Source: a virus
Virus record (IMG/VR): IMGVR_UViG_3300012944_000025
Location: 25,581-89,580 of that record
DNA length: 64,000 nt
Strand: one strand, 5' to 3'
Part shown: piece after piece, positions 55,786-64,000 of the stretch
Layout: each line of letters opens with the position of its first letter
Numbering within the stretch: position 1 is the first letter of the stretch
The notes under the pieces: model-generated
The model's input: only the letters and a program-made list of their open reading frames with translations
What the model was told of the DNA's origin: nothing
The model's database searches: none
Position numbers and translations under genes: made by a program

Positions 55786-56784
55786 ATGGTGATCGACCAA
55801 TTTCACGATCCAGTCCTGGGAACGCTCGCGAAGATTGCTGCCGAGCGGCCAAAGCTGGCCGCGGCTGTGATGCGTTTCGACGTCGACGTGTCAGAGCTGG
55901 ATACCTTGCCGGACGACGCCTTCGCGTGGCCGGAGAAGCGAGCCTACCCCGTGCACTCGCGTGAGCACGCGACGCTCTCGCAGGCCTATCGGGTGGGGAT
56001 GGGCGGACGCGTGCCGGCGCACGTGGACGCGACCATCAAGGAAGCGCTCCAGGTCTACGGCGTCGACGAGGCCACCTTCGCTCGCACCAAGGTGGCCTCG
56101 TCGACGCCGACGGACGACGCCTCCGACTACCTCCTGCCTGACATCAAGCGCCTCCGCGTGACCGAGGCCGGTCATGTCAAGACGGCCGCGGATCGCCTGG
56201 TCGAGGAGGGCGGTCGACTCTCGCCGGGGCATCGAGTGCTCGCCGGGGCCCGTCTCGTGGAGAAGGCCGCGTTCTTCGGCGTACGCGTCAGCGACGAGGT
56301 GCGGAAGATGGCTGGCCTGGTGGCGACGTCCACGCCGGTCCTCGCCGACTGGCTCGAGGCGCGCAGCCAAGCGGCTTCCGGGCCCTTCCGCGAGGGCTAC
56401 GTCAAGCTCGCCGCGGAGGTCCGCCGGTTGCCTCACGAGCTTCGCGACCGCGCGGTCCAGGCCCGACTAGCCTCCGCGATCGAGGAGTTGGACGGGCTCG
56501 CTGGGCTCGACCGCCTATGGGGTCGCCGGCTGCCGGACCCCCACGCGTCGGTGTTCAACACGACCAAGGTCGCGGGCCCCGGCGTGACGCTCGCGGGCCG
56601 GTTCATCCCGATGGAACACATGGCCGCCTACCCCACCAGCTTCTACTCGGACGCGCTGGGCCCGGACATCGTCCGGGAGGCAACCGACCGCAGCGGCCAG
56701 CTCGATGTCGAGAGGCTGGCCGCGGTACTCGGAACGCTACCCGTTGACATGCAGCGGGTACTTGTGTCCTGCATGGGAGCATGA
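55786..56784 (+). CDS. Probable virion or head-assembly protein, 332 aa
   Basis: ATG 55786. A helical protein with F-A-W-P-E-K-R-A-Y-P-V-H-S-R-E-H-A at about residue 45, a segment similar to one found in many phage structural or prohead proteins (F-A-x-P-x-x-R-x-Y-P-I). It diverges from the VWA gene. Forms a two-gene plus operon with 56781. Role inferred only from this pattern and strand. Confidence 0.65.
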   Translation: MVIDQFHDPVLGTLAKIAAERPKLAAAVMRFDVDVSELDTLPDDAFAWPEKRAYPVHSREHATLSQAYRVGMGGRVPAHVDATIKEALQVYGVDEATFARTKVASSTPTDDASDYLLPDIKRLRVTEAGHVKTAADRLVEEGGRLSPGHRVLAGARLVEKAAFFGVRVSDEVRKMAGLVATSTPVLADWLEARSQAASGPFREGYVKLAAEVRRLPHELRDRAVQARLASAIEELDGLAGLDRLWGRRLPDPHASVFNTTKVAGPGVTLAGRFIPMEHMAAYPTSFYSDALGPDIVREATDRSGQLDVERLAAVLGTLPVDMQRVLVSCMGA

Positions 56785-57431
56785 CGCCTGCCAAGGACCT
56801 GCTGTCGAGCAGGGCCACCTCCGCGGTTGCCTTGTGCCGGGCGGCCGAGATCGTGCTCGGCGACCACGTCACGTGGGAACCCGAGTCGATATGGGTCGAG
56901 CTGGAGCACCAGGACGTGGTAGTTCCCGCGGGGACTCGGGATCAGCTGATGGCCGCGATAGCGCTGCGTCTGGTCCCCGCCTTCTACTGGGACGCAGTAG
57001 TGCTGGCCAACACAGCAGTGGCGTTCGACGGCCGGGTCGTTCACGTCGAGATCCTCGAGGAGGCCACACCGGCGACCTTGGCGTGGGCCATGGTCGAGGC
57101 AGCCTGGATTCGACGGCGTCACGACCTCGAGGCGCTACGGCCCGAGCACGAGCCGATCGCGTACGTCGCGGTCATCCTCGACCGCGCGGGCTTCGTGCTC
57201 GCGCCGGAGCAGCTGGCATTCGCGCAGGACGCGCTCGACGACCGACGGTCCAAGTCCGGACTGCTCGAGGACGTCCGGCAGCGCTGGTCCGGGATCGACA
57301 AGAGCAAGCTCACCGACCTCGCTTTGCAGGAGACCCCGGTCGATGTCCAGATCGCGCGCCTAGCCGCCGTTGAGCTTCACGTGCGGACACGCCTGGCCGC
57401 GGCGGAGGCGGAGCTTGCCCGGCTTACCTGA
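56781..57431 (+). CDS. Hypothetical protein paired with the previous gene, 216 aa
   Basis: ATG 56781 overlaps the upstream stop (ATGA). Helical, Ala/Glu/Arg-rich, no Cys cluster. Ends convergently inside the end of the MoxR gene (8-base overlap). No family recognised. Confidence 0.65.
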   Translation: MTPAKDLLSSRATSAVALCRAAEIVLGDHVTWEPESIWVELEHQDVVVPAGTRDQLMAAIALRLVPAFYWDAVVLANTAVAFDGRVVHVEILEEATPATLAWAMVEAAWIRRRHDLEALRPEHEPIAYVAVILDRAGFVLAPEQLAFAQDALDDRRSKSGLLEDVRQRWSGIDKSKLTDLALQETPVDVQIARLAAVELHVRTRLAAAEAELARLT

Positions 57432-58692
57432 CGCCCGCCTCCTTGGCCTCCTTCTCTGCCTTGGCGCTCGCCTGCGTGTACGCCCGGATCATCTTGGCGA
57501 AGTTCGGGTTCCCGACCAGGGCCCCGTTGATACCCTGGCGCCACCAGGTCTCCGCAGCACCGCCACTGCGCTCAGCGTTGTCGACGCCGGCGTTCATGAA
57601 CGACATCACGATGTCTGCCGGGATATCACCGAGGAACAGCGCGAGGCTATCGACGAACTCGCCGGGCACCCGACGCTCCTCGGGCAGGTTCACCACGCGA
57701 ACCGCCAGGCCTGCGACGAGGTCCGTGATCCGGTCCAGCCGCTCGTCCTTGATGAGCTTCTGCACGCGCGACCGCACCTGGCTGTAACGGTACAGGACGT
57801 CGTCCGGCGCCACCGTGGTCGTCCGGTCCTTGACGTACTCCAGGAACGTCTGCGTTGTCGCGGTGCCGATGATCCCCGCGTACGCCGCGCGTGCCACGGC
57901 TCCCGTGAGCGACTCATTGGCCGCCGCCAACGCGAAGCACACGCGGGACACCGCTTCCCACGTGGCAGGACACGCGAAGACCTTGCCAGCCTTGGCAGCG
58001 GTCTCATCGTAGAAGTGGCTGACGTGGGCCCGCAGATACCCGAGAACCTCGTCGTGAAACTCGCTGCGCTCGGCGTACGCCATGAAGTCCGCGTAGTCCG
58101 CCGCGAGGTACACCATCATGGTGCGCCGGCGCATCGCGGGGTCCTTCTCGTACTCGTTGACCGAGAAACCCTGCCCAGAGGGGTTCATCGTCGCAATGAT
58201 CTGGATACCGTCCGGGATCTTCGTGTCGCCGATCATCCGGTCCCCGATGAGCACGAAGGCGGAGCGCGTGGTGCTCTTGTCCGGCGCGCGGTTCAGCTCC
58301 TCGATCACCAGCACAGCCTTGCGGTGCGCGGGGATTCTGCGATTGGGGTGGTTGGGCGCCTCATCCTCCACGTAACGAAGAAGGTCCTCGAACGTTCGCG
58401 GGATCTTTTGGTCGAAGAACGGCGAGCCGTCCTTGGGCAGGGTGGGCAACTGGAAGCTCTCGGGCGCCGCCGTCGGCATGTGGATCTGCGCGTACGGGAC
58501 GAGACGGCGCTCGGCGATCTGCTTCGGGATGGCGGTCTTGCCGATCCCCGACTGACCCATCACGGTCAGGACCAGGTTCTGGTCGGCGATCACACCGATC
58601 ATGCGCTCCAGCACGCGCGGCGTGACGGTGTCGATTCCGAGCTGCGTGGCCGCGGTTTCTTCGACGTGGTAGCTTGCTTGAGGCTTGGACAT
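57424..58692 (-). CDS. MoxR-type AAA+ ATPase, 422 aa
   Basis: Walker A G-Q-S-G-I-G-K-T (46-53), Walker B V-L-V-I-E131-E132-L-N, sensor-1 A-T-M-N170-P-S-G, and a following helical lid with conserved R-R segments place it in the MoxR/AAA_5 group. These ATPases act with VWA-domain partners to load metal or remodel protein complexes. The likely partner is the VWA/metallopeptidase at 54370-55764, from which it is separated here by two plus-strand genes. ATG 58692; GGAGAG upstream. Confidence 0.88.
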   Translation of the reverse strand: MSKPQASYHVEETAATQLGIDTVTPRVLERMIGVIADQNLVLTVMGQSGIGKTAIPKQIAERRLVPYAQIHMPTAAPESFQLPTLPKDGSPFFDQKIPRTFEDLLRYVEDEAPNHPNRRIPAHRKAVLVIEELNRAPDKSTTRSAFVLIGDRMIGDTKIPDGIQIIATMNPSGQGFSVNEYEKDPAMRRRTMMVYLAADYADFMAYAERSEFHDEVLGYLRAHVSHFYDETAAKAGKVFACPATWEAVSRVCFALAAANESLTGAVARAAYAGIIGTATTQTFLEYVKDRTTTVAPDDVLYRYSQVRSRVQKLIKDERLDRITDLVAGLAVRVVNLPEERRVPGEFVDSLALFLGDIPADIVMSFMNAGVDNAERSGGAAETWWRQGINGALVGNPNFAKMIRAYTQASAKAEKEAKEAGVR

Positions 58693-58742
58693 GTAGACTC
58701 TCCTGTTGTGTGTTGTTTCGGTTCGACGGTCGGCGGTGCCGC

Positions 58743-60365
58743 GTGACTGCGGTCGCCGGGGAAGTGATCAGCGGATACAGGTCGGACATCGCGCAGGCGC
58801 TGTTCCATGTCGAGGGCAGTCCGTTCAGCCTCGAGGACTACCCGACGCACCTGGCGATATACGACGGCGACTACGCGAAGCTCCTGCTCAAGATGGCGAG
58901 GCAGACCGCCAAGAGCACGGCCATCGCGTGCTTCATGATCGCGGAGTGCGTCGGCACTCCGCACTTCAAGTGCTACTACATCAGCCCGAGCAAGGAGCAG
59001 ACCTGCAAATTCTCGAACTCGAGAATCGGGAAGATCCTGTCCTACAGCCCGGACCTGAAGCGCACGTTCGTGGGCCCGGAGTCCGTTGACAACGTCCTTC
59101 ATCGGATGCTGCGCAACGGCTCGGAGATGGCATTCAGCTACGCCTGGGACGACCCGGATCGGACGCGCGGAATCTCGGCCGATCGCACCGCGTTCGACGA
59201 GGTCCAAGACATCCTCTACGACGAGGTCATCCCCGTTATCGAAGAGTCGATGGGCAACTCGAAGTTCGGCCCGTTCTCGATATACGCGGGCACGCCCAAG
59301 ACGAGCGAGAACACCATCGAGCTGCTGTGGCAGTGGTCGTCGCAGACCGAGTGGTGCATGCGGTGCACGGGCTGCGCGAAGTTCACGTACATCGATAGTA
59401 CCAAGGCGCTCGGCAAGCACGGCCCAATCTGTCTCTCGTGCGGCAAGAATCTCAACCCGAGGGATGGGCGCTGGGTAGATCTCTGCTCGGGGAAGACGAT
59501 CAAGGGCTTCCACGTCAGCCAGCCGATGATGCCGCGGAACGTGCCAGCGGCCTGGCCGACGTCGAGCCCGATGCACGCCAAGGCGGTCAAGCACTGGGAC
59601 GAGATGCTCGGGAAGATGGAGCCGTACGGCGAGACCAAGTTCCTCAACGAGTGCATCGCCGTCAGCACCTCAACGGGCGTGAAGCTCCTGACCAAGGAGA
59701 TCCTCGAGGGCCTGTGCGACGAGCGGCGCACCATGACGCGCCTTCCGATGCCGCGGGCCAAGGACGGGATCGTCAGGGTCGCCGCCGGCGTGGACTGGTC
59801 GGGCGGCGGTGGCGAGGTGAAGGGCAGCGAAGGCTTGTTCAAGTCGCGAACCGTGTTTCACATCTGGGGTCAGACCGAGGACGGCCGGCTCAGGACGTTG
59901 TTTTACAAGATATTCCCCAACGCCCACGCGACGGGCTGGGTCGACGAGATCGTCGAGCTGTGCAATGCGTGGGGCGTCCAGATGATCGTCGGCGACGAGG
60001 GCGAGGGCGCTCTCGCGAACTCGATCCTGCGGCAGAAGCTCGGCGAACATCGAGTCATACAGATTCGATACATGCACCTCAGCAAGCCCGTCGACTGGCG
60101 TCCCGACAAGCAGACCTACCACGTTGACCGCACGACCATGATCGACAACTTCGCCCGCTTCCTGATGCTGAAGCAGGCGATCTACGTCTCGAAGACCCAG
60201 ATGAAGCCGGCGATCGACGACATCCTGAGTGTGTACGAGAACGTCACACGCACGGGTCACAAGGTCTGGCAGCACCCGCCCAACGTGCCCGACGACTCGC
60301 TGCACGCTCAGCTGTTCGGCTGGTTCGGGTGGCGCCTGCTGTGCAAGGACCTGACGTTCTACTGA
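58743..60365 (+). CDS. Terminase large subunit, 540 aa
   Basis: DNA-packaging motor ATPase and nuclease. A deviant Walker A K-M-A-R-Q-T-A-K-S-T (50-59), Walker B T-A-F-D152-E153-V, and a nuclease-type G-V-D351-W-S-G-G. Between the two domains, C205-M-R-C and C230-L-S-C-G form a zinc-ribbon insertion of the kind found in GpA-type terminases. A GTG at 58743 is taken as start; an in-frame ATG at 58674 would overlap the MoxR start and add 23 Cys-rich residues, less likely. No clear ribosome-binding site, so the exact start is uncertain. Confidence 0.88.
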   Translation: MTAVAGEVISGYRSDIAQALFHVEGSPFSLEDYPTHLAIYDGDYAKLLLKMARQTAKSTAIACFMIAECVGTPHFKCYYISPSKEQTCKFSNSRIGKILSYSPDLKRTFVGPESVDNVLHRMLRNGSEMAFSYAWDDPDRTRGISADRTAFDEVQDILYDEVIPVIEESMGNSKFGPFSIYAGTPKTSENTIELLWQWSSQTEWCMRCTGCAKFTYIDSTKALGKHGPICLSCGKNLNPRDGRWVDLCSGKTIKGFHVSQPMMPRNVPAAWPTSSPMHAKAVKHWDEMLGKMEPYGETKFLNECIAVSTSTGVKLLTKEILEGLCDERRTMTRLPMPRAKDGIVRVAAGVDWSGGGGEVKGSEGLFKSRTVFHIWGQTEDGRLRTLFYKIFPNAHATGWVDEIVELCNAWGVQMIVGDEGEGALANSILRQKLGEHRVIQIRYMHLSKPVDWRPDKQTYHVDRTTMIDNFARFLMLKQAIYVSKTQMKPAIDDILSVYENVTRTGHKVWQHPPNVPDDSLHAQLFGWFGWRLLCKDLTFY

Positions 60366-60547
60366 GGTTGCTCACAACACATATGCCGAGTCGCACATGT
60401 GTTGCAGATGTCCTCTGTTGCCCACGCGTGCATCGTACGGCCAGTCGTCACGGTACAGTACTGACACTTCGTGTCGTATCTTCGACGAGGAAATACGTAC
60501 CAGCGAAACCGCCAGTACAACATCCTCCACCACGAGAACGGATTCAT
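60359..60547 (-). CDS. Small Cys-rich protein, 62 aa
   Basis: ATG 60547 has AAAGGAAG upstream. An aromatic, basic N-terminus (W-W-R-M-L-Y-W-R-F-R-W-Y), then C-Q-Y-C and C-N-T-C plus a C-C pair: a probable zinc knuckle. Ends convergently, overlapping the terminase stop by seven bases. Trp/Arg richness may mean membrane or nucleic-acid contact. Confidence 0.62.
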   Translation of the reverse strand: MNPFSWWRMLYWRFRWYVFPRRRYDTKCQYCTVTTGRTMHAWATEDICNTCATRHMCCEQPQ

Positions 60548-60556
60548 ATCTTCCTT

Positions 60557-61147
60557 TCAGGAACGTGACGCGGCGTACGCGTCGATGGCAGGTTCCAGGA
60601 TGTCCTGCATCGCCAGGTAGACCGCCCGACAGGTCCTCGCGTCGGGAAGCGCCCGGTGCCCGTCGTTGTGCTCGACGCCGAAGTAGCGCGCCAGGGTCTC
60701 GAGCTTAACGTTGTCGACCAGGCCCCTGCGTAGAAACGGCTGCGCGATCGAAACCGTGCAGAGCGTGTGGTATCGACCCGTCCATCGTTGTTGGCAGGCC
60801 GCTAGCGCCGCCTCCACGAACGCCTTGTCGAACGGCGCGTTGTGGCAGCACATGACCGCCTGACGGGCCATCCCGAGCATCTTGACCATCGCGGTCGCCA
60901 ACGGCACGCCCTCGGCGGCCCACTTCTCGGCATTGTAGCCGTTGATCCGAGCCGCGTCGGGCTCCACAGGCCGCGTGGGGATGACGAGCGCCTCCCACTC
61001 CTCGATCACCTCGCGGCCCGACGGATCCGTCAGCACGCAGCCGATCTCGATGATGTCCGTCCTGGCCGCCGAGAGCCCGCCGGTCTCGGTGTCCAGGAAC
61101 AGAATGTTGGCGTCCTTCACGTGGGGAAGCGATGGTCGAGTGAACAT
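60557..61147 (-). CDS. DnaQ-like DEDDh 3'-5' exonuclease, 196 aa
   Basis: ExoI motif F-L-D19-T-E21-T-G-G, ExoII C-C-H-N-A-P-F-D, and ExoIII H-N-D-G-H-R-A-L-P-D-A show a full DEDDh set. Such enzymes proofread or degrade single-stranded DNA. The polymerase encoded upstream also has an exonuclease domain, so this may be a separate repair or host-DNA nuclease. GAAGGAG before ATG 61147; the 15-bp element lies 20 bases upstream. Confidence 0.9.
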   Translation of the reverse strand: MFTRPSLPHVKDANILFLDTETGGLSAARTDIIEIGCVLTDPSGREVIEEWEALVIPTRPVEPDAARINGYNAEKWAAEGVPLATAMVKMLGMARQAVMCCHNAPFDKAFVEAALAACQQRWTGRYHTLCTVSIAQPFLRRGLVDNVKLETLARYFGVEHNDGHRALPDARTCRAVYLAMQDILEPAIDAYAASRS

Positions 61148-61166
61148 GGATGCTCCTTCGACTATC

Positions 61167-61181
61167 GCTTATACCGTAAGC
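61167..61181. promoter_or_regulatory. 15-bp perfect palindrome GCTTA-N5-TAAGC
   Basis: GCTTA TACCG TAAGC, 20-34 bases upstream of the exonuclease ATG (minus strand), within the 50-base gap after the 61198 gene. Same arm length and spacing as 28920-28934; 10 of 15 identities. Read on the minus strand it contains GGTATAAG, a plausible -10-like box. Confidence 0.55.
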
Positions 61182-61197
61182 AATGGGTCCAGTTCGA

Positions 61198-61854
61198 CTA
61201 CGACGACGGGCTTTCGTCGTCGGTCGACTTCCCGGCGTAGATGTCTACCGCGTCGGGCTCCACCGCGGGCTCGGCGACGGGTTCGACACTGGGTGGCGCA
61301 TCCACGATCGGCGCCTCGTGCGGCATAGCCTGCTCGACGTGAGCCGTCGACCGAGCGAACGAGTAGTCACCGGCCGCGATCTTCGCGAAGTAGTCCTCGT
61401 ACGCCGGGATGAGGGCCTGCGGCACGGGGGACCGGCCGAACGGCGTCTCCGTGGAGAGGTCCAGGTACGTCTCGATCAGCGCGATCGGCTGGAACGTCAC
61501 CGAGTACTGGGCGACGAACGCGCCCGGCTGCCCGGGCTGGAATCCCATGCGAATAGCCGCGGGCGCCCACATCCGAATGTCGAACGAGCCGACGCCCGAC
61601 CCCTTGGTCTTCTCCACGCGCCCGATGATCGGGCCTATCGTGGTGTGGAACAGCATGATCGGGAGGGCCTGCGCCCGCACGTGCCACGCAGCCTCCACGG
61701 GCTTGGTCTTCGCGGTCTTCGACGCCTTCTGTGTTTGCTTCTTCATTGCGGTCCTCTTGACTCGTTGCTTGCGTGACGCCTTTTGCGCGTCGGGGTTGTA
61801 GTCGGGATCGTGTTGATCCCCTCCGAAGTTATTCGGCATGCTGGCCTCTTTCAT
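61198..61854 (-). CDS. Hypothetical protein with acidic C-terminus, 218 aa
   Basis: ATG 61854 overlaps the polymerase stop (ATGA); ATG 61839 is an alternative. A Lys/Thr-rich head (about residues 25-50), a compact beta-like core (T-I-G-P-I-I-G-R-V-E, M-G-F-Q-P-G-Q-P-G) and an acidic Pro/Glu/Asp tail. That layout recalls phage single-stranded DNA-binding proteins, and the gene is coupled to the polymerase, but no OB-fold motif is certain. Confidence 0.7.
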   Translation of the reverse strand: MKEASMPNNFGGDQHDPDYNPDAQKASRKQRVKRTAMKKQTQKASKTAKTKPVEAAWHVRAQALPIMLFHTTIGPIIGRVEKTKGSGVGSFDIRMWAPAAIRMGFQPGQPGAFVAQYSVTFQPIALIETYLDLSTETPFGRSPVPQALIPAYEDYFAKIAAGDYSFARSTAHVEQAMPHEAPIVDAPPSVEPVAEPAVEPDAVDIYAGKSTDDESPSS

Positions 61855-64000
61855 GACGCCTTGGCACCTAGGGCCTCCTCGATTTGCTCCCGCTCCCTCG
61901 CCTCGTCCTCGTCCTCGCGCAGCTCGATGAGCGCCTCCTCGTCGATCTCGGCGAAGAACTCCTGCTCCGGCGTGGCCGGGGTCGGCGCGTTCTTCGCGAT
62001 GTATTCCTGGATGGTCGACTTGGCTTCTCCGTAGCTCGAGCCCACGGTCAAGTCGCACGCGAACGCGACGGGCAACCAGGGGTACTTCTCGCTGACGCGG
62101 TCCACACAGTACTTCTGGAAGAACGCCTCGGCGAGGTGCAGGTACTTCTTCTTGATGGTGCCAACGATCGAGTCGTGCACCGTGATACATAGCCGCCCGC
62201 CCAGCTCGTGGATGTGCTCCGCGATCTCGATCAGCTGTCCGATCACGATGTCGGAGCTGGTTGACTGGATCTTCATGTTCTTGCCGCGGCGCTCGGCCTG
62301 CCCGGCGAAGAAGCGGTTGACCCGGACGAGCGGGAAGCGCCGACGCCGGCCGAAGAACGTCTCGACGAATCCGTGCTTGTGGATCGACGCAACGACCTCG
62401 TCCATGTACCCCTTGAGGCTGGGGAACCGGGCGAACAGCTTGTCGATGACCTCCTGAGCGCGCTCCTCGGAGATGCCGGCGGTCTCGGCGATCTTCTTCG
62501 CCATGGCGCCATACAGGATTCCGAACACAACGCGCTTCACGGTGGTGCGGACCTCTTTGTGGACGTCCTCCTTGCCGCGCTCAACCTCGTCATACGGGAT
62601 CCCGAAGATTTCCTGCGTGAACCAGCTGTGAACGTCGAGGCCGTCGTTGATCGCCTTCTCGAGCTGCTCGTCGCGGGCGTACGCCGTGAACACCCGGATC
62701 TCGGCGCCCTTCCAGTCGACGTTGAAGATCACCTCCTCCTCGGGGTCGTCGGGGATGAACAGCTTCTTGATGTTCAATCCCGCGATCGACTTGATCGGGA
62801 GATTCTGCATGTTGATGTTCCGGCTGGCGAGCCGGCCCGTCGACGTGCCGTGCTGAAGAAACGACGTGTGAACCCGGCCGTCGTAGTCGGAGAGCACCCG
62901 AATCTCGACGATGAAGCCGGTGAGCGCCTTGTGCGCGGCTCGGTACTCGAGCAGCGTCTTGGCGAACGGGCACTTCGTCTTCTCGGCGATCGCCTTCAGG
63001 GTCTTCTTGTCGACCTTGAACTGCTGGCTCTTCTTGTTGATCTCGCACCACGGGCCTTGGCGGGTCGCAGGTCGAGGTGCGCCGTTGACATCGGGGACCG
63101 GGTTCTCGGGGTCCATGACGCCAGCGGTGAACAGCAGCCACGCCACCTGCTGTGTCGAATTCGGGTTGAACTCCTCGTTCTTCTTGTCCGGGTAGAACCG
63201 TGCGGTCGAGGCCCACAGACTCCGCAGCGCGGACATCTTTTCGTCGACGATTCGACCAAGCTGCACCTCGAGGTGATCGAGGTAGTTCCGGTCGACCGGG
63301 AACCCGTCGAACTCCATCTTACCCAGGGCGCGGGACCCCGGGATGCAGTGCGTGCGCATCAAGGACAGCGCGCCCTTGCAACCCTCCTCGTTGACGCGAG
63401 CGGTCTGGTTTCGCAGGAGCCGCCGCGTCAGGTCGGTATCGACCGCCGCGTACGGCAGCAGGATGTCGAGCGGGACGCGCGAGTACCCATTGTCGTTCGC
63501 CTGCTTCTTGCGGTGCTTCTTGTCCCCGTAGAGGTACGCCTCGAGCTGCGATTTGCTCATCTCGATCGACATCCCCTCGTCGAAGCCAGGGGACTTGATC
63601 TTGCGCTTGCGGATGTCCTTGAGGAGCTTGGAGACACCTTCTTCCTCAACGGTCAGCTTCGCGGCCAGCTCGCCGACCTTGTCCGCGTAGTTCGCGAACT
63701 GCGGGAAGTAGCTCCGCCCGAGGATCTTGAGCGAGTACGCGCCGCTCATGTCCTCGCGCAGGAGGTGCTCACCGAGCAGCGTGTCCCACGCGACGTTCGC
63801 GACGCGCAGCCCGTGTCGAAGCTCCAGCATGCGGAGGTCGAATCCACCGTTGTGGAACACCTTGGGCTTTGGACACTCGAGGACTCGACGAACGTGGCCG
63901 ACCACCGCCTCCAGCTCCTCGGGCGTCCAGGGCGCCAACGGGTGCCACAGTGGGATGGCGGTGGCCCTCCCGTTGTCCCACGCGAACGACACGCACAGAA
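61851..64000 (-). CDS. polA: Family A DNA polymerase, 5' end off window
   Basis: Replicative or repair polymerase with 3'-5' exonuclease. Visible exonuclease motifs: F-H-N-G-G-F-D (ExoII) and Y-A-A-V-D (ExoIII). Polymerase motif A D-W-K-G-A-E-I-R, motif B R-T-T-V-K-R-V-V-F-G-I-L-Y-G, and motif C V-H-D-S. The Phe in motif B is the residue equivalent to E. coli Pol I 762. The frame stays open to the window end, and a GTG at 63992 lies inside the exonuclease domain (L-C-V-S-F-A), so the gene continues beyond 64000. Acidic C-terminal tail (E-E-A-L-I-E-L-R-E-D-E). Confidence 0.95.
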   Translation of the reverse strand, partial: LCVSFAWDNGRATAIPLWHPLAPWTPEELEAVVGHVRRVLECPKPKVFHNGGFDLRMLELRHGLRVANVAWDTLLGEHLLREDMSGAYSLKILGRSYFPQFANYADKVGELAAKLTVEEEGVSKLLKDIRKRKIKSPGFDEGMSIEMSKSQLEAYLYGDKKHRKKQANDNGYSRVPLDILLPYAAVDTDLTRRLLRNQTARVNEEGCKGALSLMRTHCIPGSRALGKMEFDGFPVDRNYLDHLEVQLGRIVDEKMSALRSLWASTARFYPDKKNEEFNPNSTQQVAWLLFTAGVMDPENPVPDVNGAPRPATRQGPWCEINKKSQQFKVDKKTLKAIAEKTKCPFAKTLLEYRAAHKALTGFIVEIRVLSDYDGRVHTSFLQHGTSTGRLASRNINMQNLPIKSIAGLNIKKLFIPDDPEEEVIFNVDWKGAEIRVFTAYARDEQLEKAINDGLDVHSWFTQEIFGIPYDEVERGKEDVHKEVRTTVKRVVFGILYGAMAKKIAETAGISEERAQEVIDKLFARFPSLKGYMDEVVASIHKHGFVETFFGRRRRFPLVRVNRFFAGQAERRGKNMKIQSTSSDIVIGQLIEIAEHIHELGGRLCITVHDSIVGTIKKKYLHLAEAFFQKYCVDRVSEKYPWLPVAFACDLTVGSSYGEAKSTIQEYIAKNAPTPATPEQEFFAEIDEEALIELREDEDEAREREQIEEALGAKAS

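Noticed and set aside
1-64000. CRISPR array, tRNA genes, insertion sequences, integrase/attachment sites
   Set aside because: No regularly spaced repeats, cloverleaf-like sequences, transposase or integrase motifs were recognised by eye. A tRNAscan-type search would be needed to exclude tRNAs fully.

Overview
The window looks like part of the genome of a large, high-GC tailed bacteriophage (Caudoviricetes) with a contractile-type tail. The evidence is a large terminase, a tape-measure-like gene preceded by a frameshifting tail-chaperone pair, gp25-like and J/gp6-like baseplate proteins, and phage-type replication and nucleotide genes. No integrase was seen. Capsid, portal and primase genes are not in this window. 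The host cannot be read directly. High GC, and a peptide whose leader resembles class I lanthipeptide precursors common in Myxococcota and Bacteroidota, make a high-GC Gram-negative such as a myxobacterium a reasonable guess, but only a guess.

Layout. About 0-20 kb is a dense, almost wholly minus-strand array of some 55 small genes, most joined by ATGA, GTGA or TGATG overlaps. Many are small Cys/His proteins. At least a dozen share a signature (G-[VI]-T-H, then C or C-G, then [VI]-D-C-M-x-C-L). This array also holds a NUDIX hydrolase, a MazG-like enzyme, a cupin, a GP88-like protein, a DUF2158-like protein, a lanthipeptide-precursor-like peptide and, on the plus strand, a stand-alone CheY-like receiver. 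About 20-29 kb mixes metabolism and DNA processing: ThyX, a GHKL ATPase, a dNMP kinase, RNase HII, an Xre-type regulator and a DinG/XPD-type helicase.

About 29-48 kb is the plus-strand tail operon: tail chaperones with a canonical -1 slippery heptamer, tape measure, hub with a lytic-transglycosylase-like domain, a sigma-70-like protein, an M23 peptidase, a 28-residue membrane peptide, gp25-like and J-like baseplate proteins, a permuted member of the D-C-M-x-C-L family, two large tail proteins and a tail fibre. The fibre end and two following minus-strand genes (46.6-48.7 kb) are visibly AT-richer than the rest and look acquired.

About 48.7-64 kb alternates strands. Minus-strand genes are a class II B12-dependent ribonucleotide reductase, a RuvC-like nuclease, a DUF932-like protein, a VWA/metallopeptidase protein, a MoxR-type AAA+ ATPase, a DEDDh exonuclease and family A DNA polymerase (5' end off the window). 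Plus-strand genes are four probable virion or assembly proteins and the large terminase.

RNR, ThyX, dNMP kinase, MazG and NUDIX proteins would feed and police dNTP pools for the polymerase. Helicase, RNase HII, RuvC-like and exonuclease proteins would process DNA, and TerL packages it. A 15-bp imperfect palindrome occurs just upstream of at least four transcription units (20.07, 22.67, 28.92 and 61.17 kb) and may be a promoter or operator element.
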